The position numbers were made by a program, and so were the translations under genes. A stretch of 64,000 nucleotides of DNA from Trochalopteron elliotii (taxonomy: Eukaryota; Chordata; Aves; Passeriformes; Leiothrichidae). Numbering within the stretch: the stretch's first letter is position 1; the number at the start of each line of letters is the position of its first letter. The stretch is taken from contig JANPWX010000214.1 of NCBI GenBank assembly GCA_024734555.1, positions 480,665 to 544,664 of the forward strand, given 5' to 3'. Shown here piece after piece: positions 1 through 13,975 of the stretch. Under the pieces are notes generated by a model. It saw only the letters and a list, made by a program, of their open reading frames with translations. It did no database searches and was not told where the DNA came from.

Positions 1-1781
1 AGAGGTGGCCTGTGCCCAGCTCTGCACAATCTGTTTGACAAAACTTTTCCATGACCTGTAAACAAAGCAGATTATTATTCCTTCACAACAGCCTCAAGAA
101 ACAGTTGTATCCCTGACAAATTTCAGGGATCTTAGCTGAGCAAATAGGAGATCTCTAAAAGGACTCTTTGGGATTAGTTCCCCATGAGTCAGGCCCAGAC
201 ACTGTGCTCACAGCCATATCTAGATGATAAAGGAGAAGCTCCATGGGTACGAAATGTCCCACCTTCAGCAGAAATGAGTTGCTGAGCAAGTGGACTGGCA
301 CAACAGTAAAGTACCACTTGCAGAGCATTTCTCCTGTGGAGTTCTGAATGTGGGAAGGACATTTCCCTCCTCTTTTCTTCATAAGGTAAACTATTCTTCA
401 TTCAGGCATTGCTGTTGTCCATTGTGTTATATAGAAGAACATTATTCAGATATAGAGATGTGTATTAGCTATGGGACCAGAGATCTGCTTATTTTAATCT
501 ATCTTTGTTCCCCGAGCTCCCTACTGCTTCTACACCCTGAGAGAAATTTGCAGCACAGCCAGGAGTGTCCTCAATGCAGAAACACACACTTCTTGGTATA
601 ACGAAGCCACACTGAGTTCCAAGAGAGGAAGAACTGGCCTAAAGCAATCAAAGATTGAACTGGAACTCCAAAACCTCCCATTTAAGCCACTACTCCCGTC
701 CAGATGTCATCTGGAGGCCTTGGCCAAGACAGCACTGGATACTGTGTGTACTATCTTGTTCTGCTCCTCATACTGTCTTTGTCAAGCCAGCATGGTGATC
801 TCCCATCCTCTCTTACAGCCTGCCCTGCAGAGCTGAGCTTGAATGATTGCTGTCAGCTGCTTTCCCCCGGCAGAATGAGTCAGAGAGGCTGGGACAGAGT
901 GAGCACCCAGAAAATGGGTGATACAAGTCTGTGCAATCAGGGAAAGTCATGAAAGGAAACTTTATGGTACGCCCGGCTTTTAATAGGGGTCAATAAATTA
1001 ACAACCACCTTTTTGCATGTTGTACGTGAACTTCTGTGAAATTATCTCCCTGGCCTTTTCAAGCAGTTAAATAGAACAACTGTTTGGTGTTGTGTTACTG
1101 ATTTCAGTGCCAACCCTATATGGCCAATACAAGAGGACAAACTCCTAAGAAAATAATTCAGCTCACCCAAAACTTTGCATCATTTTGCAGTAGAATAGGT
1201 CTCTTTCCCATAATTACTCAGAGAGTATATAAAGATGACTCTTAATCTGGTACCAGAGTAATTTGCTGAAATCTAGGTGCACTGAATATCCCTCATATGT
1301 ACAGCTCATTCTGGAATGACTCACAGTTGCTGGGAAATACACAATGTACTAATCATTGCATATTTCTACAGAGATTATTGTAAAAGCAGTCAAGAAGAAG
1401 ACAGCCAAACAATTCAAGATAAAAGTCTTACAAGCCTGACTGTCAGGTGTAGATGCGACAGTTCTGAAGGTTGTTTCAAAGACAGCTATTTCTGTTGCAG
1501 AGTAAAATTCTTTACAATGCAGGGATTTTTTTCCTCTTTTGGCCTGGCAAGAAGTGTATTTTTAGAACTGTTTTGGGGTATATGCTGCAGTGCTCATTTT
1601 TAATAACTATTTTCATCACTAATTATAAATTTTAACAGCTATACTGCTATACTGAAAGCCTTTGTCAAGCTCAGGGCCCCTGTCCTTAAAATGACTCTTC
1701 TCACAAAAAACCCACCAAAATTAATTGCACTTAGTATGCAACTTTGCCTGCTTCACCTCTTCTCTAACTTGAGTTCATCCC

Positions 1782-1806
1782 ATATAGTATATCTCATATA
1801 CTATAT
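1782..1806. repeat. Perfect short AT palindrome
   Basis: ATATAGTATAT, spacer CTC, ATATACTATAT: 11-bp perfect arms. Confidence 0.85.
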
Positions 1807-3452
1807 TTGATATATAGCTCATGTATCATTCCCAGCAGCAGATTTTAAAGATGTTACAGTCAGGACACTATGGGAAAATGTTAATGTATCAAGGGACACA
1901 CTGTCATTTCAGCCTGAGTTCTGAGCTAGGAAAGTTTAAGTTGCAAATAGATATTTTTAGCATTAAAAAATGATAATTTTAGAGAAAAATGTACTGCGTT
2001 TGCTCAAAGTAAAAAAGTGGCATTTTTAATGAAGCTCATTGCTATTATTCATGCTTTTTTGATTCTTGAGTAGCACAAGATAGTCTAGTGTTAGAACACA
2101 GCTTAAAGGCTACTGAAAAACCACTATTATCTCTATCTTTTTGATTAAATCTGGAGACAGGCTGTGGCATATTGCCATTTAAAGTTTTATCAGTGTTAAT
2201 TGAGATTTTTCTGGTTAGTCAGGTGGTTCATGGGCTCTCTTCCTCTTCTTGTTTCTCTTCTTTCCATCTCTTGAGGGGGTGCAGTATATGCAGAACCTAA
2301 ACCTTGGCTCCTCTTCACTAGAATAACCACACTGGGAAAGTTCTGAGGGCCCTCATGACTTAGTGACTCCTCAGTGCTAGGAAATGAAAATGAAAACGAA
2401 AACCTCAGGAGCAATGGTGCCAAAGGGAGAGACTTCAGGGTGGCTCCACTCTGTGCCTAGAGATTAAACATCCTTTCTGAGCACACACAGTGCACAAAGA
2501 TCGGATCTGGGGGTAAGGACCTCTGCAAAAAAACCCTGAGAATGTGACATAATGTTATGAGCTTTTCTTTTTGAACTGTATCAACTGCACATTCAGCAAA
2601 CAGCAAGGTAAGAACACAAGCACATCAACAGACTGCTGCTGAAGAAAGCAGTCAGAACCAAATTATCCCTCAGCCCAATGGGCTAAGAAGGTGACTTGAT
2701 TTGGAGTAAAAACAGAAATAGTGCACATAATAAAACCTAGTGACTGGACCTCAGCTATTAATTTTTTTTTTCTTTTGAAATACAAAACTGCAATTAATGA
2801 ACTAAAATTTGATGAGGAGAATAAACACATACAGAGAAAATAACTGGATTTCTAACTTTCAGCTTTAACTCAACATTACCAAATCTATTGACTTTATATT
2901 CCAATGCCCATTTATACAACACAATACAGGTAGCAGGATTTCTTCTCTCAGTGGAAGAAAAAGATTTTTAATCCCTTAAACTACCCGCCTCCCACTGTCA
3001 CTCCAGTTGTCAAGAAGGAGGAGAGTTATGCCTTCAAATTAGGGATTGATAGAGTGTGAGCTCAAGATCAGGAAGAAGTTTTACAAGGAAAGTTGCCAGC
3101 AACTGGTGCAAGTCCAGAAATTTCACAGTAGGACCCTAACACTTCAGTGTAAAATCAGTGCCAGGATAGCATGAACAAGAAAAGAGCAGCTCTTCCAGGG
3201 GGCTTGTCACTACACAGGCTATGTCTTGACTCTAAATCAGATTTACATGGTACTTCTGTACAGACACTGCTTTTAACACCATTTGCTTTGTGCAGATTAA
3301 AGGTCAGAAGATACATATGATTAGTAATAGAAGACTTTTAAAAAAGCATTACTACTGAGTTTAAAGATCTTTGTATAATCTCTTATCCTTCACAGCAGAA
3401 AAAACCACAAATGCTGTTCTGTAGTCAGTCTTACAGGGTATTTCACAAAATT

Positions 3453-3490
3453 ACACAATCACAGAATCATCTAGGTTGGAAATACCACTT
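3453..3490 (-). mobile_element. CR1 LINE extreme 3' tail fragment
   Basis: ACAATCACAGAATCATCTAG followed by GTTGGAAA is the reversed CR1 terminus. Only about 38 bp is left. Confidence 0.6.
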
Positions 3491-3613
3491 GTTTGTATTT
3501 TAAACTGCTAAACTGAAATATGGGCTATGCTCAGTTTAACCATGCCATTTAAATTACACTCTGATTTAAAAAGTACAATTTTTGCACAGATTCAGATAAG
3601 AAATTATTACTTC

Positions 3614-3659
<46 letters not shown>

Positions 3660-3660
3660 T
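3614..3660. repeat. (TTA)n microsatellite
   Basis: About 15 uninterrupted TTA/ATT units. Confidence 0.97.
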
Positions 3661-5287
3661 TGAAATAGAAAATTCTGTTTTCCTTTGGGAAATTTGACAT
3701 AAAAGTTATAATTAATCAACTATAAAAGCATAGGTAACTTCATCACATAGTAATATATTCCCTTAAATTTTAGTTCTTATGAGGAGCCATCAGCTTATAA
3801 AACACAGTCTAAACAGGACAGAGAAAATACCAGTAGATCGTCCTGTTCTTGTGCCACTTGACTGCTCTATGCACATGCAAATTGGGCCACTTTCTTTATG
3901 TTTGTAATGTAAAGAAAACAAAAAAAGTTCATGCAATTTGCTTTAGGCGGCGTTTACATGAAAAAAAAAGATTTGGAATAAAAGGAATATGAAAACAAAA
4001 GTGAGTTCTCTAAAATGGGTAAAAAAGTCACAGTATCTAATTGACTGGAAGCTTGATTTTTTCCAAAATTATTTAGGCTTTAAAAGGACCAATATCACAA
4101 GTATTAACAAGATTTCAATTCATATAACCTAGTGGTTTGGACTTATTTTACCACATATCATTTCCCTGTGTTTTATAAATAAATGCTATTTAAAGTCTGG
4201 ATTATGTTGCTGGTTTAATGCTCAGCACAGACATCCGATAAGATTCTTGAATTCAAATAAGCTTTCTGGATTAAGCAAATGTCAAGTCTGCAATATATAG
4301 AGCATATAAATCCAGGCTGAAGCTTAAATTTAAGACAAATGCATAGTTTTATACTGAGATGTCATAAAAGAGAAAGCACTATTCCTCACATATGCAGTTA
4401 AACTTGAAAAAACTTCAATATAATAATTATTTAGTAATATATTTTTACTATTATCTTCAAACAGAGAGTAAATAGAAAATTTTCCAGAACTAGAGCTGAA
4501 GACTGCTGTATATATTGTTACTATAAATGTGTGAAAGGAAATGTGACAGATTTTAACAAGCCTTTTCCACATAGATGGTAACAACAAAATGTCTTTTAAA
4601 TTTTATGTTCCTTAAAAAAACAAAAAGGAAAAGCATTGAAGCAAGAGCAGTCACACCAGTAGTACTTCAATACTAATCTACAACATTCCACATCTGATAC
4701 ATGAGTGTACTGTATGGAGTTTTTTCAATTGTAAAACTGAGCCAAGACATTTTCAAGTATTTTAAATAAAAGCCATCAAGTGTTTAGTGATTTGTTCAGA
4801 ATTGATATCACTTATATACTAGTGGAATAAAGAAAGTATCTATTCAAGAAAACATAAGATTTGAAGTTTGCAGAACATGGTCTGCTAGGACTATCACTTA
4901 TTCCAGTCAGAAATATCCAATTCCTGCAGGAATCTGGCTACCTATTTTTAGCATATTTGTTCAAACTAAACATTAGCTGACCATGCAAATGTAAGAAAAT
5001 TCCAAACATTAATTTCACCTAACTTAGCTTTCTAGAAGCTGGGGTCTAAGACCATATCTTGAGTCACAGAAGAAAGGGGATGCATTTCTAAAGATTGTTC
5101 TATCCCATATGTGAATCATGATGCCTCTCCCCTTTCATTGGTTGTACTGGGGACCCCAAATATTAAGCATTCTAATTCTTTTGCCAGCTAAAATTATAAG
5201 GATTGAATCTTTCTCTAGGTGCTAGTCATTCTGAAACACTGGAAGCATCAAAAATGATGAGCTTGTCTACTTTGTAGCTACTTTTAC

Positions 5288-5443
5288 CTTGCCTTTTCAG
5301 TGACTCCCATTTGTTGATGAACATCAATAAATTCCATGAGTTGCCTTTGTAGCACGTTTTCTTTTCCTTCAATTTGCTTAATAAAATCATGCTGCAAAAG
5401 AGTAGATACTGTTGGACGCTTCTCATAATCTTTAGTCAAGCAC
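5288..5443 (-). CDS. MYO3A: MYO3A coding exon 8 (end of kinase domain, linker to motor)
   Basis: The exon is 156 nt: the last base of K266, 51 codons (residues 267-317) and two bases of R318. The acceptor is TCTGCCAGCACAG, with a second AG five bases upstream that would make a tandem acceptor of low likelihood. The donor is CAAG|GTAAAA. The translation starts (K)[20 protein letters not shown] and ends [15 protein letters not shown] is the conserved RP arginine motif near the end of kinase domains. The rest is the linker that leads to the motor domain. This is the last exon visible. The following exon should begin by completing an arginine codon, but nothing of the sort appears in the remaining 5.3 kb. 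Confidence 0.95.
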
Positions 5444-5823
5444 CTGTGCTGGCAGAAAAAAACATATGATCATCAAGGGTTTGCAGTTAAATTTTGAAAT
5501 GCTTGTCTGGAGTTCATTCATGCCTCCATAATAAATATATCCATCTTAATAAAAAAACCCCAAAAAAACTGATATGACTTCACAGAATTAATGAGTCCAG
5601 AAAGTTAAATTATTTCATTTTAAAACTAAAAATTCTTTAACTTAAAAAATGTCAAGGGTGTTGAAATGTTTTAAATACAGAGCCTCACGTGGAAGTCAAA
5701 CTGGATTTACAAACTAGCCTTCTAAGGAAGAGTATTAATTGCAACAGATTTCCACAAAATGTATTTTACACATGACATTTACACATTCCATATTCTACCA
5801 GTGTGGTCTCAGTTATTACTCAC
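5444..5823 (-). other. MYO3A: MYO3A intron 7 (380 bp)
   Basis: Short intron between exons 7 and 8, bounded by GTGAGT and CAGCACAG. The sequence is AT-rich with no repeat or gene recognised. Confidence 0.9.
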
Positions 5824-5889
5824 TTGTTAATGAAGTCATTGAATTCAGGTGACCACAGTTCAGGCTGCTGTAGCGTTGGAGGAGGATTC
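5824..5889 (-). CDS. MYO3A: MYO3A coding exon 7 (kinase C-lobe)
   Basis: The exon is 66 nt: the last base of R244, 21 codons (residues 245-265) and two bases of K266. The acceptor is GACCTTTGCAG and the donor is ACAA|GTGAGT, a full consensus. The translation is (R)[10 protein letters not shown] followed by [11 protein letters not shown](K). It covers the loop and helix G of the C-lobe. NPPP-LxxPE-WS-EFNDFI is typical of myosin III kinases. A reading that runs on past the donor meets TGA at once, which supports the chosen boundary. Confidence 0.94.
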
Positions 5890-7571
5890 CTGCAAAGGTC
5901 AGTGTGGTGATAAGTTAATAAGCTCCTTGCTTGACAAAAACAATGTGTGAAAGCAGGCTGAGTAATGAGTTTTAGAAGGCCACCAAAAAAAGATATTGAT
6001 TTCCACTGGTAAAAAGAGCATGGGTAGATGATGCAATGCCTCATTGGTTCTCCTACTTTACATAACTAATAAGGAGAAATAGCATTGCGATGATCTACCA
6101 AATGTAGCTAAGAATCACTGTGATTTTTTCAATCAAATCAATAAAAGGAAATTAAAGTAACAGCCCATTAATCACTATTCACTTGTAATGGCAAGTCCTT
6201 TTTTCAAGCCTGAAACAATATACTTTCTTAGGAGAAATTTAAAAAAGAAATTCTATTTTAAGTTTTCTCAGAAGGACTGAATTAATCAACTGGCTGAATA
6301 AAGTGTCCAAAGGAATTGGTTCTTTATTAATTATTCCTCATTCATCAGAAGATAATCAGAAGTGAAGGTCTAAATACAGATCTACTCTAAATGGATATAC
6401 TGCTTTCTTTTCTATTGTTAGAGCTGTTTACTCTGGGTGTTAATTTAGTTGAAATGGTCTTGACAGTTTTCTTCCATTCAGAGATGCCATTTTCACTGAG
6501 TATGGTCATGAAGACAAAAGGAATGACCAGCCAATAGACAAGATGACTTGCTCTCTCATGTCAATAAACCATAACTGCTTTTCTTTAGGTGCTACTTAAC
6601 ATTTACTCTATCACTCTCAGGTTTTACTTAATAGAATGAAAGAGTACTGATCTTATATTTGCTCCAGGGCAGAAAGGTGCCCAGTACTTGTAAGACTATA
6701 AGCTGGAAGCCTTTTGAAGTCCTAGCTGCAGTGACTGACCACAATAGTTTGCAACTGTTTTTTCCATAGCAAGCAAAGGTGGGAAGAGCATTCATACTCT
6801 GCTTCAGTGCCAAGTCAGCCAAGATTTCTTAAACCTAAAGGCAATTTAAACTAATTTGGGTGTCTTGGCTGAAAAGGACTCTCAGCACTTACATATGCTA
6901 TGTGTGCTCAGCTACTGTGGTACTGCTCCTGTTCTTAGGGTAAAATCCACAAACTACTACTGTATGATCATTACCTACAGACCTGGAGATTGATGTTCTT
7001 TGAAATGCCATAAGTGGCACTTTCAGTACTTGTATTTTCAGCTTCAAAGCAAAAAACACAAAAGAAGCTGCTGTTTGCACTGCCCAAGGACACCAACACT
7101 GGAACTGCCAGAAGCAGCACAAGCTAATGGAAAGCCAAAGCCTAAATGTATGTGAGTGGGGGAACAACCTTTGCTTCAAAGGCTAGAAGATAACTCCTGA
7201 AGACAAATATGGGACTTGTTCACCACGGTGGCATATTCAGACTGTATATTCCTATCACATGTCATGATTTGTAACAGAATATACGAGACTCAAGTAAGTC
7301 CTGAGTTCATGTGACAGCAGCTCACTTAGGAGAAGGCCCTATGATTTTTTCTCAAATGTAGCTACAGTCAGCTCTGAACTTTTCAATGTGCAAACATGGT
7401 TAAAGCAGAGCCTGCAGAAAATACAGTTGGGCAAAGTATTTTTAATCTACCTCCTAGTATACATAATATAAAGAAAGTCCACCAACTTATATGGTCTAAG
7501 TTTGAAGAAAGCAACAGTTTAGGAAAAGGTTCATTCTAACCTGTCAACAAACAAATACATCAAAATATTAC
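5890..7571 (-). other. MYO3A: MYO3A intron 6 (1,682 bp)
   Basis: Intron between exons 6 and 7. Several short minus-strand open frames (for example 6628-6822 and 6898-7179) show no known motif. I see nothing else in it. Confidence 0.9.
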
Positions 7572-7717
7572 CTTGGTATTTTGAAGAGGGCCCTCATGGG
7601 GTGCAAATCAGCAAGGGGTGGATCTCCATCTCCCAACTCTATTGCAGTAATACCCAGTGACCATGCATCACATCTAGCATCATAGGAGCTATCTAGCTGC
7701 TGCTCACAGGCAATCAC
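7572..7717 (-). CDS. MYO3A: MYO3A coding exon 6 (kinase C-lobe, helix F)
   Basis: The exon is 146 nt: 48 codons (residues 196-243) plus two bases of R244. The acceptor is TTATTCCAACAG and the donor is CAAG|GTAATA. The translation starts [20 protein letters not shown] and continues through [20 protein letters not shown] to RALFKIP(R). [12 protein letters not shown] is the helix F signature of Ste20-type kinases. It contains the conserved aspartate (CDAW) that anchors the catalytic loop. [11 protein letters not shown] is diagnostic of class III myosin kinases, and [10 protein letters not shown] fits IIIA better than IIIB. Confidence 0.96.
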
Positions 7718-9091
<1,374 letters not shown>

Positions 9092-9455
9092 CTATCATCA
9101 GAGCAGTGGCTGTTCCCATCCAAGAGAGCCCTTCTGAAGGGTGACATCCTCTTCTTGTCATGCTACAACTTCCTGCGCAGGTGAATCTCAAACACATCTT
9201 TCCAATTCTCTGGAAAGAGAGGCCCAGTCCTGAAAGGTTCTCCACATCCTTATTTCCAGTGGCTTCAGCAGGACCAGGACTTAGTCCCAAATGAGCATTT
9301 GATTAGTAATCTGACTCCATATATTTTGACTGGTTAATTAAAGGTTTTCTATATCCCGTTTCAAGAGAGCAGTAAAACACCTTAGGGAGGGTGGAAAAGT
9401 ACTGTACCTTCCACAGCTTCCTATGCTCGGTACTGACACTAACCCTCTGGTTCAT

Positions 9456-9506
9456 TTTATATATATGTATATACATATAAATGTATGCACATATATATAT
9501 ATATTT
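9456..9506. repeat. Alternating AT/GT low-complexity stretch
   Basis: TATATATATGTATATACATA and ATATATATATATAT blocks separated by ATGCAC. Confidence 0.85.
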
Positions 9507-9900
9507 CATGTAAATACTATAAAAGATACCTATTCTCATCTGTTAACTGTTCTGCCATAAAAAAGAAACAACAAAACAGTGAAACCTCAAAAATTCTTAC
9601 AAAAGCAGAAGTCTCTCCATGCTCAAAGCACATTCTCAAAGCAACAATCCTGTAAATCAGCTTTGCAATCTGAGCTGTAGTTTACGGAATTAACTATTTC
9701 AGGCCAAGGGTTGGAAAGTGAGCTCTGAAATTCAAAGATTCCTTGCAGTTTTGAGTTAAAAGACACTGAAATATTAGAAATTCAAGTGGGCTACAGCACA
9801 ATTCTGAGGAGCCTGCCACCAATTTTTGTCCTTAAAAAACAACGGTGTACTGGTTGGAAATAGCTCTAGTGCATGCAAAGGGGACAGTACAACACATAGA

Positions 9901-10056
9901 AAAAACAGCCCCTCAGCCAGCATGCCCTAAACTATTATGGATTTATGAGTCACAAATAACAGTGAAGTCCATACATGGAGAAAAACAGCCCTTCAGCTAG
10001 CAAGTCCTAAACTATTATGGATTTGAGTAATAGCCAAGACTGAGGTCCACCAGAGG
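9901..10056. repeat. Tandem duplication, 80-bp unit, about 1.9 copies
   Basis: AAAAACAGCC at 9901 and again at 9981, and CCTAAACTATTATGGATTT at 9926 and 10006, at a constant 80-bp offset. The copies are well matched for the first 45 bp and more diverged after that. Confidence 0.9.
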
Positions 10057-13017
10057 CATATTCTGAAGAGCTGATGCCATGGATGGCCAGAAAGGTCCTG
10101 TGCTCTACATATACATGCTCCAGCCTTGGTATGACTGACACTGGAGCTCACTAATTTTGCCTTCATATATACATGTGCTTTTTCTTTAAAATGTAAAAAG
10201 ACTCCGTTTCACTCTGTGAGTTCCATTTCATTGTTCTGAAACACATGAAGCTCCAGTGAGCACCACTGTCCAATTTCAACTCTGTACTGTCTGGTCTGGA
10301 AATGCTTGACCTTCTCTTCCTGAAAAGCCTGTAGACAGCTCATAACAAGAGCAATTCACATTAACTATCCAATGGGAATATTAACTAAACCTCTGTCTGG
10401 GTAGGGTTTGATTGCTTTGGGGTTTTTTTCAGTGTAGGTAAGAAACCATAGAGAGCTTGATCGGTTTTTTTCCCTCTAAAGCTATGTGTTCAGCTCTGAT
10501 TCACTAAATATCTGCATTTGGCTCTCACAGAAATCCATGCAACATCTGAAAATAAAGACTGCAAGGAATTGCCCTGCCTGTTCCTTCAAGATAAATGCAA
10601 CCAGTGTGGCTGCCTCTCTCTAGTTTAAACCAGCCTTGAGAAAGCTCGATCTTTTTCTCTCTTTATGTCTGCAGAAAGTCCAATAAACAGTGTTATGCAT
10701 CATGGAAAGCAGGACAATGTGAGTCTTAGCACAAAGTCCATCAATCCTACTTCAACTCAGCAAAGCAAGGGCTTTGTTTTTGCCATCTCAAGGAGTTGTC
10801 TGAGGTCCAGCTTCCGGCTCACAGAGTCTGTGGCTGTTCTGAGCTCTCAGAAAAACATGTCATTTAGTAAGCACACATCACCTCAGCTCTGAAACCACTG
10901 CAGGGATGCCAACACACATTATTATGTGAGGTCCTTGATTTCAGAGGGAGCTGAGGCTACTCTCCCTTCCTCCATGTTGTGGGAGTCCCCTGTGCAAAGC
11001 TCTTTTTTTTTCAGTCTTGGACAAGGAAATGAGATTCAGATCTCCAGGGAAAGAAAGGCACTGACTATATTTTTATGATTCCAGTGTCAGATTTTATAAA
11101 AAATCATAACTTTCTGTAGAGATAAAGAACAAAATATAAAAGGTACATTAATGTGTTCAATCTTCTCCGTCTATGCACTGTTAGGTTTTTTCTCTCTTCA
11201 AACTGTAATTATTAAATGAACTGCAGATTTTTCCTCCTCACCCTTCTTTTATTTCAGTAAAAAAAAGATATAATTTGAATTGAATTATAATTGAATTGTT
11301 CACCACTTTCTTTAGGCTCTTGGGGGTTTTGTGTGCCTTTTGTTTGTTTGCTTTTTTTAATCCTTTTGCTCTCAGCATTAAAGTGGCATTTTAGATTATG
11401 CAGTGTAGGTCTTATGACAAATGATATTTCCTTGGGCTTTTTCTGTGTATAGAGGAAAGATGATGTAATTCCACACTTAGTAACATTTCTTCCAGCATTT
11501 CAGTAACCAGTCAAGCATATAGCTGGCCACTTTTTTTTAACTAACATATTTTCAAGCAAAACCATCTTGCTCCTCCCCTCCCCATTTACTACCGCTTTGT
11601 TGCAAAATGAGCCAAATATTATCCTGAGAAAATTTAAAATATGTCATAAAATGGTATTTTATTACATATTAATTATTTTTCTTATGAAAATTAAAAGCTT
11701 TATAAATATGCACATTCATAGTACCAAAGCACACCAAAAAGAAAATATTGTGCTTATAGCTGCATTTCTTCTTGTTTTTTCAGGCATCATTTTACTAATA
11801 ATAACTGAAAGTCAGGACATTTACACTATGAGTATTATTCAAGGTTTTCATTCTGAAAACAGGCATATTGAAATAGCCTTGCAAGTAAAGCCATCTACTT
11901 CTGACCTTAGCACTTATTAAAGAAAAACAGGGCAGAAATTAGTTCCCTATTATTAGGAAAGACTTGTCTCATAGTGCCCAATCTGAGCATACAATATTCT
12001 GATCTAAACTGGGAGGCTGTACAACATCCCTTTATGATGATGTCCTGTGACAGAAGAATGCCCATTTTAGTGGCTGATGCTAGAGAGGGAATGGAGAACC
12101 CTAGTAAATTGTACTAATCTCACATTTGACACACAGCAGGGAGACTGGATTCGCATATAATGACCTTGACCTTACCCCCAAGGGCTTACACTCCTTCAGC
12201 TACTTCTGCCTTCTATATTTGTGCCTTCAGTGTACACTTCACTATCGAAGCATCCTCATTGTGACCTTCTGTAGATTAAGAACATGTAACTCCATCATTC
12301 CTCAAGGTAGTGTCTGGACCAAAAACCACTCACTGTTTACCCTGCAGACCTAAACAGGCCAAAACGCTCTGAATTATTTCCCAATCTTTTTTTAATCTCC
12401 TAGGGAAACAGACATAAAACAGCAATAGTGTTTCATACTGCATTCCCCAAAAGCTCTCTGGCAGATATGTTTTGCCATATGTGTTCCATGTTGTATGATG
12501 CAAAAAGTGGCCTCTCCTCATCTCTTTGCCCAAATGTGTGAACTCAGTCTTTTATAAATCACTTAATTCCACCTTCTTTAGTAGATCTGGAGGCAACAGG
12601 TTCTAACAGCCCCAGGTTTTCCTTCAGCACCTGAAGCTTCACTTTGAGAAGAAGACGCTATTCCTGTCAGGATGCAGACAGGGAAATAGCTACTTCCCTC
12701 ACAACAGTGGTGGAGTTATAACTCAATTCCTCTGTATTTGCTGATACTCTTGATACTGATTTCTTTGTTTTCTTATTTCAGGTTATGTTAATGTAATGAT
12801 ACATATCCATTCTGAATATTTCAGATAGGTCAGTTGAAATGCATACAAAATGCTAAGAAAAACCTCAATCATGCAATTCCTTCATACTACAAAATGACAA
12901 AAGACAACAGAGAAAGAACAATATTAAACCAAGGCAATTCTGGTAGTCCAAATGGCAAACATCACAACACACCAGGTATTTAACTACATGCAACCACATA
13001 CAGTGGCATCCCCACTT

Positions 13018-13062
13018 AATTTAATTTTAATTAAATTAATTTTAATTTAAGTTTAATTACTT
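13018..13062. repeat. AT-only low-complexity block with internal symmetry
   Basis: Runs of TTAATTTAATTTTAATTAAA type, which pair with themselves in several registers. Confidence 0.8.
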
Positions 13063-13439
13063 ATGAATAGAAAACATAGAGACATTAAATAGAAAATGTT
13101 ACTAACAGACCATAAGGACACAAATGGTTGGTTTGATGACTTTACAAGAGATGTTTTCAGAACCTTTTTGAAACAATGTCAATATTCAAAATTCCTTATG
13201 GATTATAAACTGACCCCAAAAGTAAACTTTTAAATGAAAAGAGCACAGAGGTTATATAGTTTTCTTGCATGAGCTGTTGTGAGAACAGCACGCTTGAGAA
13301 CTTCTGCTCAGCGATAAGTGCTCAAATTAAGTTTAGAACTAAAACTCAGATTCTGATCTATAAGATGGAAATAAAGAAAAAGGAAACAAAGTTGAAATGA
13401 TGAGTCAAAAATATTAGAATTTTCAGCAGCATTTTATGT

Positions 13440-13975
13440 TGAAAGGTGTTATGTGATGAGGAAGCATGACTTCTTTTCATAAATCCATGCTACCTCCTCC
13501 CAATCACCTTCTTGTCTGTCATATGTTTAGAAATTATTTCCAGGTTTATTGGCTCCATCACCTTCTGTGATGGAGATCATATGTGGGTCTGAGACTGTAG
13601 TTCTCTGAAACCTCCTTCTTGCCTTTCTTGGAGATTGGAATACAAATAATTTTCTTCACTGCTTCAGGAATCTCCTCCATTCTCCAAGACATTTGAAAGA
13701 CTGTTGGCAGAGATCTTGCAATGACATCAGCCAGTTCCCTCAGCACTCTTGGGTGCATCCCAACAGGCCCCACAACTTGTGTCCATCCAATCCTTTTAAA
13801 TGCTCTCTAACCTGATCCCCCTTTAGAAGGTACATTTGCCTTGCTCCAGACTTCCCCACTGGTCTTGAGGATTACAAGTTAAGACAAAGAGGCAAAGAAG
13901 AGATTCGGTGTCTCCACCTTTTCCATGTCCTTTATCCACATTCTCCATCTTTCTGTATTATTTTGATGTACATAG
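13440..13975 (-). mobile_element. CR1 LINE fragment, reverse-transcriptase region of ORF2
   Basis: The minus-strand frame at 13773-13558 reads GMHPRVLRELADVIARSLPT, the conserved CR1 reverse-transcriptase segment, and further on KKGKKEVSENY, the remnant of the KKGKKEDPGNYRP motif. Flanking DNA on both sides also matches CR1 blocks, such as GAAGTCTGGAGCAAGGCAAA upstream and GACAAGAAGGTGATTGGGAG downstream. Stops and frameshifts make it inactive. The 3' end of the element is absent, so this is an internal relic. Confidence 0.88.

Larger units (their letters stand above)
1..5287 (-). other. MYO3A: MYO3A intron 8, 5' part (continues off the left edge)
   Basis: I read this stretch on both strands for the next MYO3A exons (linker and start of the motor domain) and found none. 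It holds a short CR1 tail (3453-3490), a TTA microsatellite (3614-3660), a short AT palindrome (1782-1806) and otherwise unremarkable AT-rich sequence. The open frames here have no recognisable protein content. Confidence 0.8.

Noticed and set aside
2196..2423. Arg/Glu-rich minus-strand frame considered as the next MYO3A exon
   Set aside because: MERRETRRGREPM has no counterpart in the MYO3A linker, and the phase and splice sites do not fit exon 8.
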